Of a stretch of 64,000 nt of DNA, positions 8,246-17,242 are shown piece by piece. The stretch is from Williamsia sp. CHRR-6 (GTDB taxonomy: Bacteria > Actinomycetota > Actinomycetes > Mycobacteriales > Mycobacteriaceae), in the NCBI RefSeq assembly GCF_018474015.1, contig NZ_JAHCSG010000003.1, positions 248,001 to 312,000 of the forward strand. The letters are read 5' to 3'. How positions within the stretch are numbered: position 1 is the first letter of the stretch; the number at the start of each line of letters is the position of its first letter. The notes below the pieces were generated by a model. It saw only the letters and a program-made list of their open reading frames with translations. It was not told the origin of the DNA and did no database searches. A program made the position numbers and the translations under genes.

Positions 8246-9337
8246 ATGAACTACGAATTCCAGTTTGAACTTGACGCCCCGTTTGAGGTGCGTATTCAGG
8301 GTGAGCCGGCAATGATGCCCGACAGAGAGCGCTATGCGAGGGGAGACATCATCGCCCCTGCTGCTGGGCCACTGGCTCCAGGTGATGTGATACTCAGGCT
8401 GCGCGAAACGACTGGAAAAGTGAGCTTTTCTATGCAGTTCCTCGACAGCGAACCCGCGCTGATCACCGACGGATGGGAGTTGATAGAACAAAGCGGAATC
8501 GAGTTCCGTTCCGGCACCAGATTCCATTCAATCTTCTGCCAATTCGACGATCAGGTGACTGCCGAGCTGACACGCATGGAAACCCTGACGCAGAACCTGA
8601 ACGGCTGGCACACCATACGCGTCTGCGTCCGTAGAATCGATGCCGCATCCGAGCGTGGCAACGTGACCATCCAGATCTGGCCCGCCGACGGCGAGCATGG
8701 CCTCGTCGAACTCCACCGAGCACCGCCCGCCACCCTCACCACCCCACCAGCTACCCGAGACCGCGCGTCGGCCGCGACTGCAACCACGTCACGCTGGCAC
8801 AACCTGATCGCCGAATTGACCGAACGCGGCGCCGACACCCTCGTCTCCACACTCACCGCCGGCGGAGCAACCACAGCGCAGATCGACGACGCCGCCGCCA
8901 TCACCACCGGCACACCGTGGCCCGCCGACCTAGCGGCATGGTTCACCACCATCAACACCCACTGCGAGAACCTCTTTCCCGACTTCGATCTGCTCAACCT
9001 CGACGAATCCATCGCCACCCGAGCCACCACACTGCAGGCCTACGACTGGATACAGGAGACCGCCGGCAACGACGGGAACCAGCCCGTCTACCACTTCATC
9101 CCCGCGTTCATCCCCATCGCCGACCTGGACGGAACCATGCTGGTATACGACTCACGCCCCGGACCAGCGACCGGTCAGATCATCGAATTCGACAAAGTCG
9201 ACGCCGACGACGGAACCCGCCACTGGGACGGCCTACCCGAACTCCTCGACTCCCTGACCGCAACACTTCGCGGAGAAACCGACTGGGGCGGCTACACCAC
9301 AGGCCGCACCGGCGAACCCGACTGGACCCTGCAATAA
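8246..9337 (+). CDS. Two-domain protein with C-terminal SMI1/KNR4 (SUKH)-like domain, candidate immunity protein
   Basis: A 363-residue protein, no signal peptide. Residues 1-150 form a beta-rich domain (FQFELDAPFEVRIQGEPAM; later FRSGTRFHSIFCQF and WHTIRVCVRR) of unknown family. After a Thr/Ala/Pro-rich linker, residues 180-363 resemble the SMI1/KNR4 (SUKH) fold: WPADLAAWFTTINTH, FPDFDLLNLDES, then FIPIADLDGTMLVYDSRPG and a helix ending in LPELLDSLTATL. SUKH proteins are common immunity proteins against nuclease toxins, and the gene sits divergent from the nuclease-toxin operon. A deleted second copy remains at 5049-5170. The 3' half has a strongly C-ending, G-poor codon pattern, different from the 5' half, as if the two domains were joined recently. 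Confidence 0.65.
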   Translation: MNYEFQFELDAPFEVRIQGEPAMMPDRERYARGDIIAPAAGPLAPGDVILRLRETTGKVSFSMQFLDSEPALITDGWELIEQSGIEFRSGTRFHSIFCQFDDQVTAELTRMETLTQNLNGWHTIRVCVRRIDAASERGNVTIQIWPADGEHGLVELHRAPPATLTTPPATRDRASAATATTSRWHNLIAELTERGADTLVSTLTAGGATTAQIDDAAAITTGTPWPADLAAWFTTINTHCENLFPDFDLLNLDESIATRATTLQAYDWIQETAGNDGNQPVYHFIPAFIPIADLDGTMLVYDSRPGPATGQIIEFDKVDADDGTRHWDGLPELLDSLTATLRGETDWGGYTTGRTGEPDWTLQ

Positions 9338-9425
9338 CCAGATCCGGCACCCCGAGCTGTTCATCGGCCGAGAATGTCAGACCGTCGTCGTACGATCGTG
9401 CACCTGATCGACGAAAGGCGGATCC

Positions 9426-10388
9426 ATGAACTCCCTCACTGAGGAGCAGCTCGATCGTGTCGCCGGGGTGGTGTTGGGCACCGCGGTGGGCGATGCGTTG
9501 GGCGCCCCCTACGAATTCGAGGTGGCGATACCTGGGCCCGACGGTCCGCAGATGATCGGCGGCGGCCTGGGTGACTTCGCCCCCGGCGAATGGACCGACG
9601 ACACCACCCTGGCGTGGGCTGTACTCGACGTGGCCGCCACCGGGGCCGACCTGCGCTCCGAGGACGCGCTGACAGCGATCGCCCGACACTTCTACACCTG
9701 GTACCGCTCGGGGCCACCCGACATCGGCGCGCAGACCTCGATGGTCCTGCGCAGCGCCGGACCCGACCCCACCGGCACCGCGATGACTGCCGTCTCGGCC
9801 GACACCCACGCCCGCACCGGGCACACCGCAGGTAACGGCTCGTTGATGCGCACTGCGCCGGTGGCGTTGGCCTATCTCAACGACCCCGACGGCCTGGTGC
9901 AGGCAGCCCGCCAGGTCAGTGCGCTCACCCACTACGACCCGCAAGCCCAGAACGCATGTGCGTTGTGGTCGTTGGCAATTCGGCACGCCGTGATCTCCGG
10001 CGAGCTGGATCTGCGCGGCGGGCTGGCCCACCTTGACGATGCCGACGCCCAGTACTGGACCGACCGCATCGACGAGGCCGAGACCAGAGGCTCGTCGAGT
10101 TTCCGACCCAACGGGTGGGTGGTCACCGCGCTGCAGGCGGCCTGGTCGTCCATCCACCACACCCGCGCCGATTTCGACGGCGACCCACAGCATTTGTCGC
10201 AGGCGTTGACCAGAGCCATCGCGATCGGCAACGACACCGACACCGTCGCCGCCATCGCCGGCGGTCTACTCGGGGCCCGCTACGGCGCATCCGCCGTCCC
10301 CACCGGGTGGCGGGAGATGTGTCACGGCTATCCGGGTCTGACCGGGGAAGACCTCATCGCCTTGGCGTTGCAGGCAGCCGCGCGCTGA
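9426..10388 (+). CDS. ADP-ribosylglycohydrolase family protein
   Basis: A 320-residue member of the DraG/ARH family, which removes ADP-ribose from modified proteins or hydrolyses related O-glycosidic linkages. The dinuclear-metal motifs are complete: GTAVGDALGAP, EWTDDTTLA, AGNGSLMRTAPVAL and, near the C-terminus, GNDTDTVAAIAGGLLGA. Start ATG 9426 has an AAAGGCGG ribosome site, and a TACGAT -10-like box lies upstream at about 9390. It is followed by the small DUF2256 gene on the same strand. Its real substrate cannot be read from sequence. A 19-bp tandem duplication (10376-10413) covers the stop codon. Confidence 0.9.
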   Translation: MNSLTEEQLDRVAGVVLGTAVGDALGAPYEFEVAIPGPDGPQMIGGGLGDFAPGEWTDDTTLAWAVLDVAATGADLRSEDALTAIARHFYTWYRSGPPDIGAQTSMVLRSAGPDPTGTAMTAVSADTHARTGHTAGNGSLMRTAPVALAYLNDPDGLVQAARQVSALTHYDPQAQNACALWSLAIRHAVISGELDLRGGLAHLDDADAQYWTDRIDEAETRGSSSFRPNGWVVTALQAAWSSIHHTRADFDGDPQHLSQALTRAIAIGNDTDTVAAIAGGLLGARYGASAVPTGWREMCHGYPGLTGEDLIALALQAAAR

Positions 10389-10413
10389 CCACCCAGCCGC
10401 GCGCTGACCACCC
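10376..10413. repeat. 19-bp tandem duplication across a stop codon
   Basis: Two perfect adjacent copies of AGCCGCGCGCTGACCACCC (10376-10394 and 10395-10413). The first copy contains the last codons and TGA of the ADP-ribosylglycohydrolase gene, so the second copy duplicates the gene end just after the stop. Confidence 0.8.
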
Positions 10414-10444
10414 GGCCCCACGCGAGCCTGGAACACTGGACGGC

Positions 10445-10624
10445 ATGGGGCGACAGCGAGGTGACAGCGCCGACTGGCGCGAGTCGAAGACCTGCGTCGT
10501 GTGCGGGCGCCCGTTCGACAACCGCAAACGGTGGGAAGGCCGCGGCCAGTGGGACGAGGTGCGCTACTGCTCACAGGCCTGCCGCCGCGCGGCCCGCAGC
10601 CTGCGCCGCAAGTCCGAGAGCTGA
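10445..10624 (+). CDS. DUF2256 small zinc-binding protein
   Basis: A 59-residue protein with the treble-clef-like pattern CVVCGRPFDNRKRW ... VRYCSQACRR, that is CxxC followed by CxxxC, and a basic tail. This matches the DUF2256 family of small conserved bacterial proteins with unknown role. The ATG at 10445 was chosen because family members begin about ten residues before the first CxxC; the longer open frame is noise from the upstream gene. It may be co-transcribed with the ADP-ribosylglycohydrolase gene. Confidence 0.75.
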   Translation: MGRQRGDSADWRESKTCVVCGRPFDNRKRWEGRGQWDEVRYCSQACRRAARSLRRKSES

Positions 10625-10632
10625 ACCAGGGT

Positions 10633-11601
10633 CTACCCCGTCTTACGAGCCTGCTCGTCGGCGCGCGCCAACGACAGCGCATCAGCGACGAACTCAGCTG
10701 TGAGAGCGATTGTTTCGACAGTTTCCCGATGCGCGCCGCTCATCGTCGGGAAGGCGTGCACCTGCCAGGCGAACCGGTGCAACACTGCGGTACCACCGGC
10801 GGCGTCGAGGCCCTCGACCAGCCGCACCATCTCGATCTCGAAAAACTCGTCTTTCGCCGACACCACCAACGTCGGGGGCATCAGCTGCGGTGCCAGTTCG
10901 GTGATGCGCCTGACCCCCCGCAGCGGGATGGGCCCGTCGTCGAAGCGGGGGGCGAGCTGGGCGATCCGACGTTTCGGGAGGTAGGCGTCGCTGCGGCTGC
11001 CGCTGTCGGGATTGGCGGCCAGGTCGAGATCCAGCATCGGCGAGTAGCCGACAAACGCCGGCGGCGACGGCAATCCCGTCTCGGCCGCCGCCTCCACGAT
11101 CTTGCCGCACAGAAACCCGCCCGCCGAGTCGCCTGCCACCACCACATATCGGAAACCGCGCTCGGTGACCAACTCCCGGTACGCGGCCACCGCATCGTGC
11201 ACCGAGGTGCCCACCCCGCCATCGGGGATCAGGCGATAGTCCGGCGCGAACACCGGCAGCTCGGTGGTTCGCGCCAGGCCTGCGGTCACGGTCCGATGTG
11301 TGCACGGACCACCCGCCACGAAACCGCCACCGTGCAGGTAGAGAATCGCGGTGTCGCCAGCGCGTCGGCTGGGCCGCGCCGCCACCGTGTACTCGGTGCG
11401 ACGCCCCGCCACATCGATTGTCTCGGTCACCACACCTGCAGGGTGCAGGACGCGGCGCGCGATCGGTTCGAGCACGCGAGCCGCCCGCAAACCCAGCGGC
11501 GACAGCGGCCAGATGGAGAGCACCGGCTTGACCAGAATCCGCACCAACACCCAGAGCACGATGGATCCTCGGCTGGGACGACGGTGATCGATCACCGGCA
11601 T
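10633..11601 (-). CDS. Alpha/beta hydrolase, HSL-type esterase/lipase
   Basis: A 322-residue esterase of the hormone-sensitive-lipase (alpha/beta hydrolase 3) family. The oxyanion-hole motif HGGGFVAGG, nucleophile elbow GDSAGG, acid region ending VVSAKDEFFE and catalytic His in WQVHAFP are all present and in order. The first 45 residues include a hydrophobic helix (GSIVLWVLVRILVKPVL) that could anchor it to the membrane. ATG 11601 is preceded by AAGGAGGT seven bases upstream, which fixes the start; a longer frame to 11904 has no ribosome site. It is divergent from the Pls-type synthetase gene, the two starts being 166 bp apart. Substrate unknown, most likely a short to medium-chain ester. Confidence 0.9.
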   Translation of the reverse strand: MPVIDHRRPSRGSIVLWVLVRILVKPVLSIWPLSPLGLRAARVLEPIARRVLHPAGVVTETIDVAGRRTEYTVAARPSRRAGDTAILYLHGGGFVAGGPCTHRTVTAGLARTTELPVFAPDYRLIPDGGVGTSVHDAVAAYRELVTERGFRYVVVAGDSAGGFLCGKIVEAAAETGLPSPPAFVGYSPMLDLDLAANPDSGSRSDAYLPKRRIAQLAPRFDDGPIPLRGVRRITELAPQLMPPTLVVSAKDEFFEIEMVRLVEGLDAAGGTAVLHRFAWQVHAFPTMSGAHRETVETIALTAEFVADALSLARADEQARKTG

Positions 11602-11767
11602 CGCACACACCTCCTTGCTTCTGGTCGATCGCGTCGATGCGACGCCCACACTGCTTCCACTGTGACACCGCCTGCGCGCGAAGAGTCCCGCGCGTGAAGG
11701 TTGGTGACCAAGCTGAGACACTTGCAGGCGTCCGCCGCTCGCTGTCACCACCGCCGAAAGGATCACG

Positions 11768-14700
11768 GTGACCACCGCAATACCGCCGCAATACCTGCTG
11801 TCGTCGCAGGCCAGCGCACCGCGAACGCTCATCGACATCCTGCGCGACACCGCTGCGCGACACCCCCAGGCCCCCGCCATCGACGACGGTGAGTTGGCTC
11901 TCACCTATGCCGAACTGATGGACCTCGTCGTCGAGGGCGGCCGGTGGCTGGTCGCCCAGAACATCGGTCGCGGCGATCGCGTCGGCATTCGGATGCCGTC
12001 GGGTTCACGCGAGCTGTACCTGGCCATCCTGTCGACCATGGCCGCCGGCGCCGCCTACGTGCCGGTCGACGTCGACGACCCCGACGAACGCGCCGACCTG
12101 GTGTTCGGCGAGGCCGATGTGGCCGCGGTGATCAACGCATCGGGTCTGCATCGCGCCGGCGCGCTGCGGGACCGAACCGCCACCGTCTCACAAACCCCCC
12201 ACACCGACCCCACCGTCGACGACGACGCCTGGATCATCTTCACCTCCGGGTCGACCGGAACCCCCAAAGGTGTTGCGGTGACACACCGCAATGCCGCGGC
12301 GTTCGTCGACGCCGAGGCTCAACTGTTCTGTCGGCACGAGCCGATCGGCCCTGGCGACCGGGTGTTGGCCGGGCTGTCGGTGGCCTTCGACGCCTCCTGC
12401 GAGGAGATGTGGCTGGCCTGGCGCCACGGTGCCTGCCTGGTGCCTGCGCCACGCTCGCTGGTGCGTAGCGGCATGGACCTGGGTCCGTGGCTGGTCTCCC
12501 GTGACATCTCCATCGTCTCCACTGTGCCCACACTGGCCGCCCTGTGGCCGGCCGAGGCGTTGGAAGCGGTGCGGCTGTTGATCTTCGGCGGCGAGGCGTG
12601 CCCGCCAGAACTCGGGGAGCGACTGGCCGTGGGTGGACGCGAGGTGTGGAACACCTATGGACCCACCGAGGCCACCGTGGTGGCGTGCGCGGCCCCATTG
12701 ACCGGCCAATCACCCGTCCGCATCGGATTGCCATTGCTGGGTTGGGATCTGGCGGTGGTGAACGCCCAGGGCCAGCCGGTGACCGAGGGTGAGGTGGGTG
12801 AGCTGGTGATCGGCGGGGTGGGCCTGGCCCGCTACCTCGACCCGGCCAAAGACGCCGAGAAGTATTCGGCCATGCCCACTCTCGGCTGGGACCGCGCGTA
12901 CCGCAGTGGGGACCTGGTACGTCTGGAACCCGAGGGCCTGGTGTTCATGGGCCGCGCCGACGATCAGGTGAAGGTGGGCGGGCGGCGCATCGAGCTGGGC
13001 GAGATCGACAATGCGCTGCAACACCTTCCGGGTGTCAGCGGGGCAGCAGCCGCCGTCCGCAAGACCGCGGCCGGGAACTCGGTGCTGGTCGGATACCTGG
13101 CCTCCACCGACCCAGACTTCGACATCGACGCCGCTCATGCCGCGTTGTCCGAACAACTTCCGGCCGCGCTGGTCCCCCGTTTGGCGCTGGTCGACGAACT
13201 GCCCACCCGCACCTCGGGCAAGGTGGACCGTGATGCGTTGCCCTGGCCCCTGCCCGGCACGTCGGGAGATGCCGCAGGCGACCTCCACGGCACCCAGGCC
13301 TGGGTGGCCGATCGGTGGACCGCGGTGCTGGGGGTGACCATCTCCGATGCGAACGCCGACTTCTTCACCGAGGGCGGAAGTTCGCTGGCCGCAGCACAAT
13401 TGGTCACCGCGCTACGGGAGCGGTATCCCGAGGTGACCGTCGCCGACCTTTACGACCACCCACGTCTGGGTGCGCTGGCGCAACTGCTGGACGAACGGAA
13501 TCCGGGGATCGTCGCCGAGCCTCGCGAGGTGGCGCCCACACCACGGGCCGCCGGGTGGGCCCAGATCGCGCTGTCGGTGCCGTTGACCACTCTGACCGGC
13601 CTGCAGTGGGTGGTGTGGTTGGCCGTGGCCAACAACGTCGCCATCGACGTGTTGCCCGATGACGTGCGCCGGTCGTGGATGATCCACACGAACTGGTGGG
13701 CGCTGCTTCTCGCGTTCCTCGTCATCGTCACGCCAGTGGGTCGGATGACGATCGCCGCGGTGGGATGCCGAATATTGTTGCGTGGCATCACACCTGGCGG
13801 GTATCCGCGCGGCGGGTCGGTGCACCTGCGGCTGTGGATCGCCGAACGACTCACTGAGGCCAGCGGTGCAGCCAACCTCGCCGGGGCCCCCTGGATGATC
13901 TACTTCGCCCGTGCGCTGGGCGCGCGCATCGGCGAGGGCGTCGACCTGCACTCGCTACCCCCGGTCACCGGCCTGATCACCCTGGGTGAACGCTGCTCCA
14001 TCGAACCCGAGGTGGACCTGGCGGGTTGGTGGATCGACGGTGACCGGGTGCTCATCGGCGACATCGAGGTGGGCGAGGGCGCCACTGTCGGCTCACGGTC
14101 CACCCTGCTGCCCGGCACCCGCATCGGCAACGATGCGGTGGTCGACCCGGGCTCGGCGGTGATCGGGAAAGTCAAAGCGCGCCAACACTGGTCGGGTTCA
14201 CCGGCTGCCAAGACCGGCAAGGCGAAGACACCGTGGCCCCCGGAACGGCCGCCGCGGCGGCGCTGGTGGGTACCGGTCTACGGCGTCACCTCCATCGTGT
14301 TGGCGGGCATCCCGCTGGTGTCGCTGGGTGCGGGACTGGCGGTCATCGGATCGTGGGCAGCCGATGCGCCCCGACTGCGCTCGGTGGCGATACGCGCGGC
14401 CATCCTGCTGCCGCCGGCCACCCTGACCAGCTTGCTGGTGTTCGCCATCATCACCCTCGTGGGCGTGCGGCTGCTCTCGATCGGGATGAGGAAGGGCTAT
14501 CACCCGGTGCGCTCGCGCGTCGGCTGGCAGGTGTGGACCACCGAACGGTTGATGGATTCGGCCCGCACCTTCCTGTTCCCGCTGTACGCCAGCCTGCTGA
14601 CGCCGGTGTGGTTCCGACTGCTCGGCGCCGACATCGGCAAGGGCACCGAGATCAGCACCGCGTTGGTCATCCCGAAGTTCACCTCGGTGGGCGACGGGGC

Positions 14701-15655
14701 GTTCCTGGCCGACGACACCATGGTCGCCAGCTACGAACTGGGCGGCGGATGGATGCACATCGACGAGGCGAAAGTGGGCAAGCGAGCCTTTCTCGGCAAC
14801 TCAGGGATGACCGGCCCGGGTCGCAAGGTTCCCAAGAACTCGCTGGTGGCAGTCCTGTCGGCCACACCGAACAAGGCCAAGTCCGGGTCGAGTTGGTTGG
14901 GTAGCCCGCCGGTGCGGTTGCGGCGATCGGTCGCCGAGACCGACACCTCCCGCACATTCGACCCGCCCACGAAGCTGAAGGTGGCGCGGGCATTCATCGA
15001 AACCCTGCGACTGATCCCGATGATGATCACGTTCGGGTTGGGTCTGTTCGTGTTGATCGGGCTGCAGTACATCGCCGTGCACTCGAACTATCTGGTCGCG
15101 GCACTGGTCAGCGGCCTGGTGCTGCTGGTGGCTGGGGCAGCGGCCTGCTGTATCGCCGCCGCTGCCAAGTGGTTGGTGGTCGGGCGCATCGAGGTGGGCG
15201 AACACCCGCTGTGGAGTTCGTTCGTGTGGCGCAACGAGTTGTCGGATGCGTTCGTCGAAACCGTTGCCGCGCCATGGTTCGCCAACGCCGCCACCGGCAC
15301 CCCGATCCTCAACGTGTGGCTGCGGTTGCTGGGCGCGCAGATCGGGCGCGGGGTGTGGTGCGAGACGTACTGGCTGCCCGAGGCCGACCTGGTGAGCCTG
15401 GGCGACGGCGCCACCGTCCAGCGCGGGTGTGTGGTGCAGACCCACCTGTTCCACGACCGCGTGATGGCGATGGACCGGGTGACCCTGGCCGCCGGAGCCA
15501 CGCTGGGTCCGCATTGTGTGGCACTACCGGCGTCGGGATTGGGGGTGGCGGCCACCGTGGGACCCGCATCGTTGGTGATGCGCGGCGACGTGGTGCCCGA
15601 CTTCACCCGCTGGCAGGGCAACCCCATCGCACCGTGGGGCCGGACCGATGACTGA
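11768..15655 (+). CDS. Pls/PosA-family NRPS-like membrane enzyme (epsilon-poly-lysine synthetase-like)
   Basis: A 1295-residue protein with an adenylation domain (about residues 15-510), a carrier domain (about 515-585) and a long C-terminal region with about six membrane segments. A-domain cores are intact: FTSGSTGTPKGVAVTH, the FDASCEEM block with the amino-acid-binding Asp, NTYGPTEATV, YRSGDLVRL and KVGGRRIELGEID. The phosphopantetheine Ser is in FFTEGGSSLAAAQL (about residue 537). The C-terminal half has tandem hexapeptide-like segments between helix pairs, the layout of the NRPS terminal domain TIGR02353 of poly-lysine synthetase Pls, which links monomers without a condensation domain. 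Product here unknown. GTG start 11768 follows GAAAGGA. The gene stands alone apart from the divergent esterase. Confidence 0.88.
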   Translation: MTTAIPPQYLLSSQASAPRTLIDILRDTAARHPQAPAIDDGELALTYAELMDLVVEGGRWLVAQNIGRGDRVGIRMPSGSRELYLAILSTMAAGAAYVPVDVDDPDERADLVFGEADVAAVINASGLHRAGALRDRTATVSQTPHTDPTVDDDAWIIFTSGSTGTPKGVAVTHRNAAAFVDAEAQLFCRHEPIGPGDRVLAGLSVAFDASCEEMWLAWRHGACLVPAPRSLVRSGMDLGPWLVSRDISIVSTVPTLAALWPAEALEAVRLLIFGGEACPPELGERLAVGGREVWNTYGPTEATVVACAAPLTGQSPVRIGLPLLGWDLAVVNAQGQPVTEGEVGELVIGGVGLARYLDPAKDAEKYSAMPTLGWDRAYRSGDLVRLEPEGLVFMGRADDQVKVGGRRIELGEIDNALQHLPGVSGAAAAVRKTAAGNSVLVGYLASTDPDFDIDAAHAALSEQLPAALVPRLALVDELPTRTSGKVDRDALPWPLPGTSGDAAGDLHGTQAWVADRWTAVLGVTISDANADFFTEGGSSLAAAQLVTALRERYPEVTVADLYDHPRLGALAQLLDERNPGIVAEPREVAPTPRAAGWAQIALSVPLTTLTGLQWVVWLAVANNVAIDVLPDDVRRSWMIHTNWWALLLAFLVIVTPVGRMTIAAVGCRILLRGITPGGYPRGGSVHLRLWIAERLTEASGAANLAGAPWMIYFARALGARIGEGVDLHSLPPVTGLITLGERCSIEPEVDLAGWWIDGDRVLIGDIEVGEGATVGSRSTLLPGTRIGNDAVVDPGSAVIGKVKARQHWSGSPAAKTGKAKTPWPPERPPRRRWWVPVYGVTSIVLAGIPLVSLGAGLAVIGSWAADAPRLRSVAIRAAILLPPATLTSLLVFAIITLVGVRLLSIGMRKGYHPVRSRVGWQVWTTERLMDSARTFLFPLYASLLTPVWFRLLGADIGKGTEISTALVIPKFTSVGDGAFLADDTMVASYELGGGWMHIDEAKVGKRAFLGNSGMTGPGRKVPKNSLVAVLSATPNKAKSGSSWLGSPPVRLRRSVAETDTSRTFDPPTKLKVARAFIETLRLIPMMITFGLGLFVLIGLQYIAVHSNYLVAALVSGLVLLVAGAAACCIAAAAKWLVVGRIEVGEHPLWSSFVWRNELSDAFVETVAAPWFANAATGTPILNVWLRLLGAQIGRGVWCETYWLPEADLVSLGDGATVQRGCVVQTHLFHDRVMAMDRVTLAAGATLGPHCVALPASGLGVAATVGPASLVMRGDVVPDFTRWQGNPIAPWGRTDD

Positions 15656-15751
15656 AAGTGCATGTGTCCCAGCATCACTGGGTCCATCTGACAGGAAGGT
15701 CGCGGGCCGGGTAGCCTCAGGCCACGACGACTTTTCGACCGGAGGGTTCCA

Positions 15752-17119
15752 GTGCCGAGCAAGACCGACAAGCGCGTGACACCGACCAATGGTGGCCCGC
15801 TGCTCGGCGATCCGACCGACGGCATCGATCCCTACCTGCCCAAGAACGGAAACCTGGGTTACCGGGTGAGCCGGTACGAGCTGGACCTGGAGTACAAGGT
15901 GGCCAGCAACCGACTGGCCGGGGTCGCGATCATCACCGCCACCTCCCTGACCCGGTTGACCAGGTTCACCCTGGATCTGGCGACGTCGCTGACGGTGTCG
16001 CGGGTGTCGGTCAACGGTCGTCGCCCGGCGCGGTACTCCCACCGGGACAACAAAATTGCCATCACCATGACCGATGCGTTGCCGCCGGGCGCAGCGATGA
16101 CGATCACCGTCAAGTACGGCGGTTCACCGCGTCCGATCCGTGGTCCGTGGGGTGAGGTGGGCTTCGAGGAGTTGACCGAGGGGGCGCTGTGCGCCAATCA
16201 GCCCAACGGGGCCGCCTCCTGGTTTCCCTGTGACGACCATCCGAGTTCCAAAGCGCCGTACCTGATCTCGATCACCACCGACTCGCCGTACGTGGCCATA
16301 GCCAACGGCACGCTAGCGCGCAAACGAACCAAGGCCGCCCAGACCACCTGGGTGTACGAGCAGGTCGAACCGATGGCCACCTACCTGGCCACCCTGCAGA
16401 TCGGCCCGTACGTGCAGAAGACGCTGTCCTCTCGGCCGGTACGCATCAGTGCCGTTCTGCCTGAACGCCTCTCGTCGAACTTCGCTCACGACTTCGGTCG
16501 TCAGAAGCAGATCATGGACGAGTTCTGCGACATGTTCGGGCCCTACCCGTTTCCTGCCTACACGGTGGTGGTCACCGACGACAATCTCGAGATACCCATC
16601 GAGGCACAGGGTTTGTCGACCTTCGGCGCCAACCACTGCGATGGCACCCGCGGCAGCGAACGGCTGGTGGCCCACGAACTGGCACACCAGTGGTTCGGCA
16701 ACTCACTGACGTTGAGCCGGTGGACCGACATCTGGTTGCACGAGGGTTTCGCCTGCTACAGCGAATGGTTGTGGTCCGAGCGCGCCGGTGAGGAGACCGC
16801 CGACGCACTGGCCCGCCGCCACCACCGGGCGTTGGCGGCCGGGCGCAAGGACATCATCATCGGCGATCCGGGTCCGGCCTCGATGTTCGACGACCGCGTC
16901 TACAAGCGTGGAGCACTCACCCTGCACGCGCTACGGCTGTCGGTGGGCGATGAGGCATTTTTCGCCATGCTCAGGCAGTGGACGCGTGACTACCGGTACA
17001 GCTCGGTGAGCACCGCCGACTTCACCGACCTCGCCGCCCGCTACAGCGACACCTCGTTGTCGGCACTGTGGCAGCGTTGGCTGCGCCAGAAAGCGGTCCC
17101 CGAGTTCCCCGGCGACTGA
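15752..17119 (+). CDS. M1-family zinc aminopeptidase
   Basis: A 455-residue gluzincin. The zinc motif HELAHQWFGN (HExxH) is followed 18 residues on by WLHEGFACYSEWL, supplying the third zinc ligand Glu, and the exopeptidase motif appears as GEVGFEELTEGALCANQ in place of the strict GAMEN, so exact specificity is uncertain. It is about half the length of PepN-type enzymes and lacks the long C-terminal helical domain, like the short M1 proteases common in mycolic-acid actinomycetes. GTG 15752 has a CGGAGGG ribosome site. No signal peptide is seen. It ends convergent to rmlC, from which it is separated by the 22-bp repeat array. Confidence 0.88.
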   Translation: MPSKTDKRVTPTNGGPLLGDPTDGIDPYLPKNGNLGYRVSRYELDLEYKVASNRLAGVAIITATSLTRLTRFTLDLATSLTVSRVSVNGRRPARYSHRDNKIAITMTDALPPGAAMTITVKYGGSPRPIRGPWGEVGFEELTEGALCANQPNGAASWFPCDDHPSSKAPYLISITTDSPYVAIANGTLARKRTKAAQTTWVYEQVEPMATYLATLQIGPYVQKTLSSRPVRISAVLPERLSSNFAHDFGRQKQIMDEFCDMFGPYPFPAYTVVVTDDNLEIPIEAQGLSTFGANHCDGTRGSERLVAHELAHQWFGNSLTLSRWTDIWLHEGFACYSEWLWSERAGEETADALARRHHRALAAGRKDIIIGDPGPASMFDDRVYKRGALTLHALRLSVGDEAFFAMLRQWTRDYRYSSVSTADFTDLAARYSDTSLSALWQRWLRQKAVPEFPGD

Positions 17120-17176
17120 CACTCCACGCTGGATTCGCGCCCACGGGATCTCGGCTTCCGCCCAGCCAATGCGGTG

Positions 17177-17242
17177 TTTCGGCACGGTCGACGCTGGTTT
17201 TCGGCACGGTCGACGCCCGTTTTCGGCACGGTCGACGGGTCA
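17177..17242. repeat. 22-bp tandem repeat array (3 copies) abutting the rmlC stop codon
   Basis: Copies of TTTCGGCACGGTCGACG plus five variable bases start at 17177, 17199 and 17221, an exact 22-bp period. The final GGGTCA contains the complement of the rmlC stop codon (17240-17242). A related four-copy array lies at 19827-19914 on the other side of the rml genes. Confidence 0.85.

Noticed and set aside
10694-11863. 389-codon open frame overlapping the esterase gene in another frame
   Set aside because: Arg/Gly/Ser-rich translation without motifs; the frame giving HGGGF and GDSAGG is the real one.
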